NCBI RefSeq assembly: GCF_900100045.1
Contig: NZ_FNEA01000028.1
Location: 1-54,300 of the forward strand
Reading direction: 5' to 3'
DNA length: 54,300 bases
Source: Paracoccus denitrificans
Lineage (GTDB): Bacteria > Pseudomonadota > Alphaproteobacteria > Rhodobacterales > Rhodobacteraceae
Made by a program: the position numbers and the translations under genes. Shown one piece after another: positions 39,405 to 47,680 of this stretch (positions are counted from its first letter, which is position 1; each line of letters begins with the position of its first letter). The notes below the pieces were generated by a model. That model had not been told where the DNA came from. It made no database searches and worked only from the letters and a program-made list of their open reading frames with translations.

Positions 39405-39815
39405 TCAGGTCGGGATGTCGTCTTCGTCGATGAACCGGCCTTCGTCCTCGTCGTCGGTCTCGGACTGCGGCGCCCGGCTCAGGAAATCCACCGTCTCGGC
39501 GACGATCTCGCAGCCGTAGCGGTCCTGGCCTTCCGCATCCTGCCATTTCGTGTAGTGGATGCGGCCGCGCACCAGCACCTTCGTGCCGGACTCGCAATAT
39601 TGCCGGATGGTCCGGCCCAGGCCGTTGAAGGCGACGACGCGGTGCCATTCCGCGTCCTCGACCCGATAGCCCTTCTCGTCGCGCACGACCCGGCCTTCCG
39701 AATAGCGCGGGCGCGAGGTGACCAGCTTGAAGCGGGTGACGTCGGTGCCGGTGCGGGTGGTGCGGGTTTCGGGGGCCTGGCGGATGGTGCCGGCGAGGAT
39801 GACGATGTTCTGCAT
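39405..39815 (-). CDS. ssb: single-stranded DNA-binding protein
   Basis: SSB of 136 residues with an OB-fold: MQNIVILAGTIRQAPETRTT, then TRFKLVTSRPRYSEGRVVRDEKGYRVEDAEWHRVVAFNGLGRTIRQYCESGTKVLVRGRIHYTKWQDAEGQ (written here as family blocks) and an acidic tail EDEGRFIDEDDIPT. The tail lacks the usual DDDIPF ending and closes with IPT. Shorter than chromosomal SSB (about 160-180) as is common for plasmid or ICE versions. GGAGAC lies 7 bases above ATG 39815. A decayed inverted copy lies at 40190-40480. Confidence 0.92.
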   Translation of the reverse strand: MQNIVILAGTIRQAPETRTTRTGTDVTRFKLVTSRPRYSEGRVVRDEKGYRVEDAEWHRVVAFNGLGRTIRQYCESGTKVLVRGRIHYTKWQDAEGQDRYGCEIVAETVDFLSRAPQSETDDEDEGRFIDEDDIPT

Positions 39816-40189
39816 TGTCTGTCTCCGTTGCTGCTCCGGAGGGACCATTCCCTCCGACGAGACCCGGGAAAGTCCGTCGGGAGGCACTTGCAACTGACGC
39901 CCCTGGGCGGCAGCTTGCCCGCAAGGCTTCGGAGTGGGGCGGGCAGCCGCGCCCCGCGCGGCAACACGGTCCGGAGCCTTGGGGGTTGCTGGTGAAAACC
40001 GAACGGAGTTAGGGGATCGGACAGGCGGAGGGATTGGTTCGTCCGGGGGCATGACGGGGACAGATCGCAGAACGGCGGCGTCCTCGCCGGTGCCGTCCCG
40101 TCGGCAAAGCCCCCCGGAAGCGGCACCACCCGCGGCGATGCCGCTTCGCTTCCCTTTGCTGGTCGCCCTTGCGACCGCCGCCGGAAGGC
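39816..40189. other. spacer between ssb and inverted ssb remnant
   Basis: About 375 bases with no supported gene. It forms the centre of the inverted duplication. Long frames on both strands cross it without ribosome sites. The ssb promoter should be here. Confidence 0.45.
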
Positions 40190-40480
40190 CGGGGCGTTCG
40201 GGGCGGGAAGGATCAGGCTGTCGGTCGGGGGCTCGGGATGGCATGGCTGCCATCTCATCGGCCCTGGGCCGGATCGTCCGGCAGTATTGCGGGGCCGGCA
40301 GGAAGCTGGTCGCATCGCGGCGGGCATGCATGGCACGAAATGGACGGATGCGGACGGCCAGGACCGCTGTGGCTGTGGGGTCGACGACGATACCGGATTT
40401 CCGTCCCGGGCGCGGCTGGCCGGGACCGGTGACGAGCGGCGGTTCGTTGGCGATGACATTCCCCGTGCGGAGGCAAGAGG
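40190..40480 (+). pseudogene. decayed inverted partial copy of ssb
   Basis: The plus strand encodes, in changing frames, LGRIVRQYCGAGRKLV (compare LGRTIRQYCESGTKVL in ssb), then HGTKWTDADGQDRCGC (compare YTKWQDAEGQDRYGCE), FPSRA (compare FLSRA) and DERRFVGDDIP (compare DEGRFIDEDDIP). So the 3' two thirds of ssb are present in inverse orientation with substitutions and frameshifts. The right-hand 26-bp repeat follows at 40489. Confidence 0.78.
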
Positions 40481-40488
40481 CCGGACGC

Positions 40489-40514
40489 TTCCAGCCGCCG
40501 GGTTTTCCATGGGC
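40489..40514. repeat. 26-bp inverted repeat, right copy
   Basis: Exact reverse complement of 39356-39381; lies just beyond the end of the ssb remnant as the left copy lies just beyond the end of ssb. Its perfect match contrasts with the decay of the gene copy between. Confidence 0.8.
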
Positions 40515-40569
40515 GCGGCAGGTTGCGGGCGCCCGCATCGGCCCAATCGTGCTAGGGGATGATCCGCCG

Positions 40570-41013
40570 CTAGGCCGGCGACCGATAGCGAAGATGGATG
40601 AGCGGATAGGCTCTTCCTTGCCCGTCGCAGGGCGAGCGGCCGGTGCGCTCGAAGCCGAGACGCTCATAGAACCCGAGTGCTTTGGGGTTCTGTTCGTTCA
40701 CGTCGGTCGTCAGGTCCGGATGATCGGCGAGCGCGGCACGGATGAGTGCGGTTCCCATACCTCGGCCATGATGATCCGGATCGATGAAAAGGGCCTCCAG
40801 ATGGCCTTCGTGCAGAAACATGAAGCCCAGCGGATTGTCGGTGTGATCGACAGCGAGCGACAGGCGCACCTGCGGGAGGAAGATCGAAAGCTCATCATCG
40901 ATCGCAGCGCGGTCATGCGACGCGAGAAAGTCATGGGTGGCATCGACAGCCCTGCGCCAGATGTCCATGACCCGGGCCGTATCCTGATCGGTGGAGGTGC
41001 GAATCTCAAACAT
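40570..41013 (-). CDS. GNAT-family N-acetyltransferase (YjaB-like)
   Basis: Acetyltransferase of 147 residues. It begins IRTSTDQDTARVMDIWRRAVDATHDFL, and the acetyl-CoA loop is in LFIDPDHHGRGMGTALIRAAL (R/Q-x-x-G-x-G/A pattern as HGRGMG). The C-terminal VNEQNPKALGFYERLGFERTGR is typical of the YjaB/YiaC group. Acceptor substrate unknown. No strong ribosome site is visible above ATG 41013. Confidence 0.88.
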   Translation of the reverse strand: MFEIRTSTDQDTARVMDIWRRAVDATHDFLASHDRAAIDDELSIFLPQVRLSLAVDHTDNPLGFMFLHEGHLEALFIDPDHHGRGMGTALIRAALADHPDLTTDVNEQNPKALGFYERLGFERTGRSPCDGQGRAYPLIHLRYRSPA

Positions 41014-41309
41014 GCCCGTGCTTACCAGCGCCGGAATCCATGCGCTACAGGGGCCGCACCTCGTACCGCCTCCGGCATGATCCGGCCGGGCTCCGATAGA
41101 TGACGTCTCCGCCCGTCCGGATCATGCCACGCCTTTCGCCCCTGACGCATCAGCCATGGGGCGACTGCCGATGTTTTCGCTTTACCTTCGCGAGCCGGGC
41201 CATGCCCGGCGAGCGCGATTTTTGCGGTGCTTTTCCTGCGGCCTTGCACGCACGACGGCCGCCGATCCGATGGATCGGCGGCCGTGATGTTTTGGGGCTG
41301 GCTTGGGGT

Positions 41310-41600
41310 CTATGGCCGCAGCGGCCGCCACGGTTCGTCCGTTTCGGCCGGGCGCCAGGTCAGGCGGCGGCACCGGAACGTGGTCCAGGCGTAAAGCAGC
41401 GGCTCCATGCCGTGCCACCAATCGGCGGCAATGTCGCCGCAACGGCCCTCGAACAGCAGCCTGCCGCGCGCGGTGTAAAGCCGGAACTCCACCGGCAAGG
41501 CGTCGCCATCTTCCGGCTTGCCTCGTGCGGGAACGCCGTCTGCGTCCTCGCCCAGTCCGATGCAACCGCCGTGATGGTCCTTCGTGACAATCCAACGCAT
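41310..41600 (-). CDS. hypothetical protein
   Basis: Protein of 96 residues (MRWIVTKDHHGGCIGLGEDA, then FRLYTARGRLLFEGRCGDIA, DWWHGMEPLLYAWTTF and RLTWRPAETDEPWRPL). Family not recognised. AAAGGA lies 9 bases above ATG 41600. It follows the N6-methylase gene in the same direction at a distance of 74 bases, so it is likely cotranscribed with it. Confidence 0.65.
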   Translation of the reverse strand: MRWIVTKDHHGGCIGLGEDADGVPARGKPEDGDALPVEFRLYTARGRLLFEGRCGDIAADWWHGMEPLLYAWTTFRCRRLTWRPAETDEPWRPLRP

Positions 41601-41674
41601 GTCGCAATCCTTTCCGTGAAGCTGTAGGGGTGTGGCGCCCGCCTCGGGGACAGGCGCCTTCGGCGGGGGCTGAC

Positions 41675-42352
41675 CTATGCCGCTGCCTTCCGGTCTCGCT
41701 GTTGCAGGGCCGCCATCCGCTTGCCGGCGGTCTGGTAATGCGCCACGTCCAGTTCCACCCCAAGCCAGTCGCGGCCCAGCAGATGCGCCGCCGCCAAGGT
41801 CGAGCCGCTGCCGCTGAGCGGGTCCAGCACCAGATCGCCGGGCTGGGTAAACGCCCCGATCAGCCTGCGCAGCGCCGCCACCGGCTTCTGCGTCGGATGC
41901 AGCTTGTTGCCGGTATAGGGAAAATCCAGCACATCGGGCACCGGACGGGCGGGCAGAACCGGATCGCCCTTCGCCAGCAGATAGGCCTGTTCGTGCTCGT
42001 AGCGCAGGAACCGCGCCGAGGAGGCGTAACGCTTGCGAAACACCAGATGCCCGACGATGCGGAAGCCCGCCGCCTTCCAGGCCTCCACGAACAGATCCAC
42101 CTTGTTCCAGCCGTAGAAGCTGACGCAGAAACCGCCCTGCTTCAGGACCCGGTGCATCTGGGCGAAGGCCGGGCGCAGCCAGCGGGCGTTGTCGTCATTG
42201 GCCACGGTGCGGCCCTGCCGGTCGCGGAAGCGGGTCACATAGGGCGGATCGGTCAGGATGAAATCCACCGATCCGGTGCCGAACGCCTGCATCACCTCGA
42301 TGCAATCGCCGTTGATGACGAGGTTGCGGGGGGTATTTTCCTGTGCGGTCAT
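41675..42352 (-). CDS. site-specific DNA adenine/N4-cytosine methyltransferase
   Basis: Methyltransferase of 225 residues. The catalytic motif IV is TDPPYVTRF near residue 36, and the SAM-binding motif I is in LVLDPLSGSGSTLAAAHLLGRDWLGVELD near the C-terminus, the beta-class (CcrM-like) order. NKLHPTQKPVAALRRLI is the usual block before motif I. No restriction partner is near, so it is an orphan enzyme that may protect transferred DNA. AAAGGA lies 9 bases above ATG 42352. Confidence 0.9.
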   Translation of the reverse strand: MTAQENTPRNLVINGDCIEVMQAFGTGSVDFILTDPPYVTRFRDRQGRTVANDDNARWLRPAFAQMHRVLKQGGFCVSFYGWNKVDLFVEAWKAAGFRIVGHLVFRKRYASSARFLRYEHEQAYLLAKGDPVLPARPVPDVLDFPYTGNKLHPTQKPVAALRRLIGAFTQPGDLVLDPLSGSGSTLAAAHLLGRDWLGVELDVAHYQTAGKRMAALQQRDRKAAA

Positions 42353-42780
42353 GTCTCTGTCCTTTCGGGTTCGGGGCGGAGGGTCCTTGCCCTGATCCGC
42401 CGATGGGCCGCGCCTCACCGGACTGACTTCGGGAAACGCATGTTTCCCCGGAGGCAGAGCGGCGAGGGCGCAGCCCGACCCGCGGCCGCATGGCTGGCGG
42501 TCATGGGTCGGGGCGCAGGGGTGGGGCGGCCCGCAGCCGCAGGCGAGGACACGGCCCTGCGCCCCGACGACGCCCCAAGGCGGCGCCTGCCCTTTGACGG
42601 CCAGACAGGCGGATGCGTGGCGGACAAATCCACGAGATAAGAAAACCGTCGGGCCGGGGGTGAGCCGGGCAAGGCCCGGTCGAGCCGCCGGCACGGCTTC
42701 TGGACAGCCGCGATCCGCGCCCGGCGCGGATCACCTTGGTTCAAAGCGACAAGGTGTGGGAGCCGGATTGGCTACCGGTA
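42353..42780. other. intergenic region, likely edge of the mobile segment
   Basis: About 430 bases with no recognisable gene. Minus-strand frames are open but very rich in Pro, Gly and Arg without family features. No direct repeat or tRNA end marking an attachment site was seen here. Confidence 0.45.
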
Positions 42781-43197
42781 TCAAACCTGCGGCGCCAGTT
42801 CCCCGAACCCGTTCAGGTTGATCAGCGCGGCAATGCCGGTGATCAGCCCGGCCGTGCCGCAGAGCAGCGTCAGCGCGATGGCGGAGTCGATGGCCTCATG
42901 GGTGACGCCGTGGACGACGGCATATCCGGCGATCATCGCCGGGATCACGAAGACCGCCCGCGCCAGCAGACAGAGGATTGGGTTCCTCGCCTTGAACAGC
43001 ACCAGAAGCACCAGCCCCACGGAAAGCAGCGCGGCGGCTGCCGCCGCAAGGACGGAGAGCAGGAATCCGGTCTCGTTCGCGTGGATGAAGCTGAACGTCT
43101 CGACAAAAACCATCACCGGCAGCGCCCAGGTGGCGAGATACCAAGCGATCACGCAGGTGAGCGCGGTGAGCATGAGGGCAAGCAGGATCAGAGTCAT
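42781..43197 (-). CDS. small membrane protein of unknown function
   Basis: Protein of 138 residues with about four hydrophobic segments (LILLALMLTALTCVIAWYLATWALPVMVF, LLSVLAAAAAALLSVGLVLLVLF, AVFVIPAMIAGYAVV, ALTLLCGTAGLITGIAALI; listed as segments). An EGF-like or catalytic motif is not seen. Family not recognised. A GGAGG sits about 6 bases above ATG 43197, so it is translated. Confidence 0.7.
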   Translation of the reverse strand: MTLILLALMLTALTCVIAWYLATWALPVMVFVETFSFIHANETGFLLSVLAAAAAALLSVGLVLLVLFKARNPILCLLARAVFVIPAMIAGYAVVHGVTHEAIDSAIALTLLCGTAGLITGIAALINLNGFGELAPQV

Positions 43198-43430
43198 GGA
43201 AACCTCCAGACCAAAGGGATCAGGGATCGTTCACGACAGGCTGCCAGAGGGTGATGCGCTCCGCCTGCGACCAAGGTTCACTACGCCGTTGCTGCGGATA
43301 GCAGCATTCCCAACATCCTGCGACGGGTCAAGCCGACAGGCGGAGGACCGGGGATTGATGCGGATAGCTGCCGGCAATGGCCAATGGCCGGCGACAAGCC
43401 GCCAGCCCACGCGCTCATGAGGTCCGTCAA

Positions 43431-43889
43431 CTATCCCGCATCGACCGGAATGTCGAAATGCAGGACGTCCTCGCGCTTTCCAAGCCCGGTATAGAGGGCA
43501 ATGGCCGGTTCATCCCCGTAATCGGCCTGAACGTAAACCACCCAGGCGCCCCGTTCGGCCGCGATCCGTTGCAAGGCACCGATGAGCGCGGTGGCTATGC
43601 CCTGCCGCCGGTGGGTCTCGGCGACAGCAAGATCGTAGATGTAGATTTCCGAACGCGCCCGCTCGAATTTCTCGAGCTCGTAGGCGATCAGGCCGCCGAC
43701 GACGACGGCGCCGTCCATGGCCGCCAGCGCGATGAGATGATCCCCGGCCAGAAGGCCGCTCAGATAGGCGTCGTCCGGCGGCTCTCCCAGGTAGGTGTCG
43801 GGATCGTCGAAGGCATCCCCGAACAAGGCGTTCATCTGCCGCAGGACGGAAACGTCGGATCGGCCCAGGCACCTGATCGACACGGACAT
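43431..43889 (-). CDS. aac(3)-I: aminoglycoside 3-N-acetyltransferase, AAC(3)-I type
   Basis: GNAT enzyme of 152 residues, the length of AAC(3)-I. The blocks DAYLSGLLAGDHLIALAAMDG, VVGGLIAYELEKFERARSEIYIYDLAVAETHRRQGIATALI (in pieces), VYVQADYGDEPAIALYTGLG and EDVLHFDI follow AAC(3)-Ia closely, including the acetyl-CoA loop RRQGIA. Such enzymes inactivate gentamicin-type aminoglycosides. AGGAG lies 6 bases above ATG 43889. It is preceded after 29 bases by a conserved hypothetical gene. No integron or attC site is seen, so this is probably a chromosomal or ICE-borne relative; activity is unproven. Confidence 0.88.
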   Translation of the reverse strand: MSVSIRCLGRSDVSVLRQMNALFGDAFDDPDTYLGEPPDDAYLSGLLAGDHLIALAAMDGAVVVGGLIAYELEKFERARSEIYIYDLAVAETHRRQGIATALIGALQRIAAERGAWVVYVQADYGDEPAIALYTGLGKREDVLHFDIPVDAG

Positions 43890-43918
43890 CGGCAACTCCT
43901 CCTCATGCTTCAGGTGTA

Positions 43919-44278
43919 TCATACCCTGAACCGCCCCTGCGCATCGGGCCATGTCCAAATGGTCTCGTCCGCGAGGATCGCCTCGACGACCACTTCCGCC
44001 CTCGGGCCAGCGCTCGGGCTGTCGCCCACTCCGATATGTTGCGTTTCGATCTCGACTGGGAAGGCAACGACCTCGTCGCGGGGCGTCCCCCGGCGCAGTT
44101 GCGAGGCCGCCGCAACCAGATAGCTGTCGTATTCGTCCGCAAAGGACAGGTTGGCTTCGTCGTCCCATCTGCCCGCCGGGCTTTCCGGGTCCAGCAACCC
44201 GATAGGGTCCCAGAACGACCAGCCGATATCGCGCAGCTTCGACAGCTTGATCCGGGGTTGCGGTGCGATCTCGGTCAT
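43919..44278 (-). CDS. hypothetical protein beside the acetyltransferase
   Basis: Protein of 119 residues (KLSKLRDIGWSFWDPIGLL, then DDEANLSFADEYDSYLVAAA and DEVVAFPVEIETQHIGVG). Family not identified; the sequence looks like a small soluble protein with a conserved W-rich start. It ends 29 bases before the AAC(3)-type gene and is transcribed with it. Confidence 0.68.
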   Translation of the reverse strand: MTEIAPQPRIKLSKLRDIGWSFWDPIGLLDPESPAGRWDDEANLSFADEYDSYLVAAASQLRRGTPRDEVVAFPVEIETQHIGVGDSPSAGPRAEVVVEAILADETIWTWPDAQGRFRV

Positions 44279-44375
44279 GGGTCTGTCGGGGCAAGGGTTG
44301 GAGCATGGACCAGCTTCGCACAGGCCGGCGAATGGCCGCAACGGGTTGCAGCCTCGCCAACCCGCCATGGTCCTT

Positions 44376-45332
44376 TCAGGAAGCGGCACTCACCCGCTCG
44401 ACCTCGACGGTAACATGGGAAAGCGCGTGGATCCGCGCCAGGCGCGACTTGTAATGCGAGGGCGCCTGCGGGTCGCTCGACACCAGCGAGACGATGGCGG
44501 CATGATGGCCCGGCCCGACCTGCCAGACATGCAGATCGGCGATCCGGTCGGTCCCGGTCTCGATCGCCGTGCGGATTTCTTGCGGCAGATCCGCGTCCTG
44601 CGGGGTCCGGTCCAGCAACACGGCAGCGGAATCGCGGATCAGCCCCCAGGACCAACGTGCGATCACCAGCGCGCCGACGACGCCCATGGCCGGATCGGCC
44701 CAGGTCCAGCCATAGCTGCGCCCGGCCAGCAGCGCCACGATGGCCAGGATCGAGGTCAGCGCATCCGCCAGCACATGCAGATAGGCGGCGCGCAGGTTGT
44801 TGTCCCGGGCATGACCGTGGTGATGATCATGGTCGTGATCGTGGTGACGTCCATGCCCGTGATGGTGATGGGAATGGTCGCCCCTCAGCAGCCAGGCGCA
44901 GGCCAGATTGACCACCAGCCCGACCACAGCGACCGCGATGGCCTGGCCGAAGCGGATCTCGACCGGGTTGGCCAGCCGCACCAAACTCTCCCAGCCGATC
45001 AGCAGCGCGATCAGGGCCAGCACGACGGCGCTGGCGAAGCCGCCGAGATCGCCCAGTTTGCCGGTGCCGAAGCTGAAACGGGCATCGCCGACATGGCGGC
45101 GGGCATAGACATAGGCCAGCGCCGTGATCAGCATCGCCCCGGCATGGGTGGACATGTGCCAGCCATCGGCCACCAGCGCCATCGAGCCGTAGAGCGTGCC
45201 GGCGGCGATCTCGGCCACCATCATCGCGGCCGTCAGGGCGATGACCAGCCAGACCCGGCGTTCGTTGCGCCGGTGGTGCCGCCCGAGAAAGTCGTGCCCG
45301 TGGGTATGGGCGGAGATGTCGATTGCGGACAT
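44376..45332 (-). CDS. dmeF: CDF-family Co/Ni efflux protein (DmeF-like)
   Basis: Cation diffusion facilitator of 318 residues with six membrane spans. Metal-site residues appear in VADGWHMSTHAG (second span) and VLADALTS (fifth span, HxxxD). Between spans four and five lies a long His-rich loop (HSHHHHGHGRHHDHDHDHHH), as in DmeF proteins that export Co and Ni by proton antiport. The C-terminal domain contains DLHVWQVGPGHHAAIVSL. It follows the DmeR-type regulator gene by 15 bases in one operon. Confidence 0.92.
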   Translation of the reverse strand: MSAIDISAHTHGHDFLGRHHRRNERRVWLVIALTAAMMVAEIAAGTLYGSMALVADGWHMSTHAGAMLITALAYVYARRHVGDARFSFGTGKLGDLGGFASAVVLALIALLIGWESLVRLANPVEIRFGQAIAVAVVGLVVNLACAWLLRGDHSHHHHGHGRHHDHDHDHHHGHARDNNLRAAYLHVLADALTSILAIVALLAGRSYGWTWADPAMGVVGALVIARWSWGLIRDSAAVLLDRTPQDADLPQEIRTAIETGTDRIADLHVWQVGPGHHAAIVSLVSSDPQAPSHYKSRLARIHALSHVTVEVERVSAAS

Positions 45333-45347
45333 GGGCCCCCTCCAGGG

Positions 45348-45620
45348 CTATTTCATGTAGGTGCGGATGATTTCGATCAGTTCCTCGCCGCCCTGCCGGC
45401 GCTCGGCATCGGTTTCGGCCTGCAGCACATGCTCGCGGAGGTGATCCTCCATCACCTCCGCCGTCAGCCCGCTCATCGCGCCGCGGGCCGAGGCCAGCTG
45501 GCGCAGGATCTCGCCGCAGGGTTTTTCGGCTTCCAGCGCGCGTTCGATCCCCTCGATCTGGCCCCTGAGGCGGCGGACCCGGGCGATCAGCTTCTGCTTG
45601 TCGCGGATGGTGTGGGACAT
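45348..45620 (-). CDS. dmeR: metal-sensing repressor, RcnR/FrmR family (DmeR-like)
   Basis: All-helical repressor of 90 residues. Starting at ATG 45620 it has His3, Cys35 (EKPCGEIL), His60 and His64 (EDHLREHV), the complete Ni/Co ligand set of RcnR/DmeR. This set decides the start, since a longer start at 45641 would shift His3 away from the N-terminus. When metal binds it leaves the operator and allows dmeF expression. Operator candidate with a G-tract lies directly upstream. Confidence 0.9.
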   Translation of the reverse strand: MSHTIRDKQKLIARVRRLRGQIEGIERALEAEKPCGEILRQLASARGAMSGLTAEVMEDHLREHVLQAETDAERRQGGEELIEIIRTYMK

Positions 45621-45640
45621 GGCGGCGGTCCTCGGCTTCA

Positions 45641-45664
45641 TATGGCATGGGGGACTATACTATA
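45641..45664 (-). promoter_or_regulatory. dmeR promoter/operator
   Basis: A five-base G-tract (CATGGGGGACTATA on plus) next to TATAGT on the minus strand. RcnR-family repressors recognise G/C tracts flanked by A/T-rich inverted repeats; the TATAGT hexamer fits as the -10 box of dmeRF. Confidence 0.5.
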
Positions 45665-45746
45665 AGAGGCAGGATCCGTGAAGCCGGGGAATGGTTTAGG
45701 GCGGATGGCATGGACGCTGCCTTCGCGCTCCGGTATTCCGCTGACG

Positions 45747-46478
45747 ATGGCACAGAACATCTACGACAATCCCGACTTCTTCGCCGGCTACAGCCAGCTG
45801 CCCCGGCAGGTGCATGGGCTGGACGGCGCGCCCGAATGGCCCGCCATCCGCGCCATGCTGCCGGATGTGGCGGAAAAGCGCGTGGCCGATCTGGGCTGTG
45901 GCTTCGGCTGGGCTTCGCGCTGGTTTCGCGAGCAGGGCGCAGCTTCGGTCGCGGGATATGACCTGTCGCACAACATGATCGCCCGTGCGCGGGCGGACAC
46001 TTCCGATCCGGCCATCGACTACCGCAACGCCGATCTGGAGGTGCTGGACCTGCCCCAGGCGGTGTTCGATCTGGTCTACAGCGCGCTGGCCTTTCACTAT
46101 GTCGCGGATTTTGATCGGCTGATCCGCATGATCCACAAGGCGCTGGCGCCGGGCGGGGATCTGGTCTTCACCATCGAGCATCCGATCTTCATGGCGGCGG
46201 CACATCCGCATTGGACCTTGGACGAGGACGGTCGCAAGACCTGGCCAGTCAATGGCTATTCCGTTGAGGGCGAGCGACGCACCGACTGGTTCGCCAAGGG
46301 CGTTCTGAAGTACCACCGGACGCTGGCCACCACGCTCAACACGCTGATCGGCGCAGGCTTCGCGCTGCGCCGGGTCCAGGAATTCGCGCCGACAGCCGCG
46401 CAGATCGAGGCAATGCCGGTTCTGGCGGAGGAGTTGGAACGCCCGATGATGTTGCTGGTCGCGGCACGAAAAGCCTGA
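45747..46478 (+). CDS. SAM-dependent methyltransferase, class I
   Basis: Methyltransferase of 243 residues (AQNIYDNPDFFAGYSQLPRQ start). Motif I is VADLGCGFGWASRWF, followed by VAGYDLSHNMIARA and DLVYSALAFHYV, then APGGDLVFTIEHPIF. The acceptor molecule is not evident; close relatives act on small molecules. I placed the start at ATG 45747 because the homologous part begins there; the frame is open to 45678. Confidence 0.88.
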   Translation: MAQNIYDNPDFFAGYSQLPRQVHGLDGAPEWPAIRAMLPDVAEKRVADLGCGFGWASRWFREQGAASVAGYDLSHNMIARARADTSDPAIDYRNADLEVLDLPQAVFDLVYSALAFHYVADFDRLIRMIHKALAPGGDLVFTIEHPIFMAAAHPHWTLDEDGRKTWPVNGYSVEGERRTDWFAKGVLKYHRTLATTLNTLIGAGFALRRVQEFAPTAAQIEAMPVLAEELERPMMLLVAARKA

Positions 46479-46634
46479 TCCGGGCTGCCTTGCCGCGCGG
46501 GACACTCTGGTGCAGGTGCTGGACAACGAGGCGCTGATGTCCGACGACTGTTTCCTCGACCATCCAAGCCGACGCCAGAACCGGCCAGCCTTCCGTGTCA
46601 ACCTCGAATCGCTGAGGCAGCGAAACAGACGCGG

Positions 46635-47252
46635 TTAACCCTTCGGCGCCTTCGGCTTCGGCTGATGCAGCCGGCGTCGCGCGTTCGCGCGCAAGGCATT
46701 GCGCAGATCCTTGTTGATCAGATCAAGATCGAACCATTCCGGATCGAAATGCCCGCCCGCCCAGCGCAGCGTGGAGCGGTGCTCTTCGTGCGTCGGGTCG
46801 CGGATGATCCCGAGGAAATCCGCATAGCCCCACGGCCCGCCGACATCCTCGGGCGGTCTCGCCCGTGCGCCTTCCAGACAGAGCGCGTGGCGCGGCGCCG
46901 GATCGAGCGCCAGCCAATCCTCGATCCGGATCAGGTGCTCCCAACCGTCCCCGAAATCGTAGGCATAGGTGAAACCGACGTCGCTCCCGACGAAATCCTG
47001 TAGCCGCACCTCGGCAGAGTCGAAAACGCGGGGGCCGCCGAAACCGTCAGCCAGCAGCACCGGATCGCCGTAGCGCAACCCGCTGATGCGGAATTCGTGC
47101 AGATGGCTGTCGGTCCAGCCGAAGGCCGCCTGCAGGACCGGATGCAGCCGGTCCAGCGTCCAGTCGCAGGGAACCACCAGCCGCCGCCAGATCTCCGGCT
47201 CGATCTCGGCCAGGGAGACATGCAGCCGAACCGCGTTCGGAGGCTGGAACAC
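46635..47252 (-). CDS. plasmid pRiA4b ORF-3 family protein
   Basis: Protein of 205 residues of the pRiA4b ORF-3 family: VRLHVSLAEIEPEIWRRLVVP, TLDRLHPVLQAAFGWTDSHLHEF, FTYAYDFGDGWEHLIRIE and GARARPPEDVGGPWGYADFL. Family members are widespread on plasmids and chromosomes; their function is not established. It follows the H-NS-like gene by 15 bases on the same strand. Confidence 0.9.
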   Translation of the reverse strand: MFQPPNAVRLHVSLAEIEPEIWRRLVVPCDWTLDRLHPVLQAAFGWTDSHLHEFRISGLRYGDPVLLADGFGGPRVFDSAEVRLQDFVGSDVGFTYAYDFGDGWEHLIRIEDWLALDPAPRHALCLEGARARPPEDVGGPWGYADFLGIIRDPTHEEHRSTLRWAGGHFDPEWFDLDLINKDLRNALRANARRRLHQPKPKAPKG

Positions 47253-47267
47253 CCCTGCCCTCCCCGG

Positions 47268-47585
47268 TCAGATGGCGAAGTCTTCGAGGGATTTGCCGGC
47301 CTCCAGTGCCTCGGCAATCCAGCCAGGCTCGCGGCCGCGACTGCTCCAGGTGATCTCGGGGTTTTCCGGGTGACGGTATTTCGGCGCCACGGCGGCGCGC
47401 TTTTGCGCCGGGGTCATTTTCGCCAGTTCGCCCAGCGAGAAACCGTGCTCTTTTGCCACCGCTTCCGCCGCAGCCCCCGCCTCGGCCTTGCGGCGATCCT
47501 CGAAAGAGGCGATGGCCTTCGCCAGGTTCTTTTCCAGCTGCTTCAGTTCGGCCAGCGACAAGGCATTCAGGTCGATATCAGTCAT
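47268..47585 (-). CDS. H-NS/HvrA-family nucleoid protein
   Basis: Protein of 105 residues. The N-terminal helix (NALSLAELKQLEKNLAKAIASFEDRRKAEA) should dimerise. The C-terminal DNA-binding domain has the family motif YRHPENPEITWSSRGREPGWIAEAL with LEDFAI at the end. H-NS-like proteins silence A/T-rich foreign DNA; in Rhodobacter HvrA also regulates photosynthesis genes. Located among accessory genes, it could act on the transferred segments. Confidence 0.92.
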   Translation of the reverse strand: MTDIDLNALSLAELKQLEKNLAKAIASFEDRRKAEAGAAAEAVAKEHGFSLGELAKMTPAQKRAAVAPKYRHPENPEITWSSRGREPGWIAEALEAGKSLEDFAI

Positions 47586-47680
47586 AAGCGTTCCCTGTTG
47601 TTATGGCGCCGGTTTAATCCAATGGCTGCCAGACAGCAAATCTCATCCCCATTACGTGACGCATGCAATTCGCGGATATC

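Noticed and set aside
39934..41103. Plus-strand frame of 389 codons over the ssb remnant and GNAT gene
   Set aside because: Only its middle third matches ssb, and it runs antisense to the GNAT gene; not a real gene.
46479..46634. Plus-strand frame after the methyltransferase reading LVQVLDNEALMSDDCFLDHP
   Set aside because: Looks protein-like but has no start or ribosome site and is about 50 codons; too little to call even a remnant.
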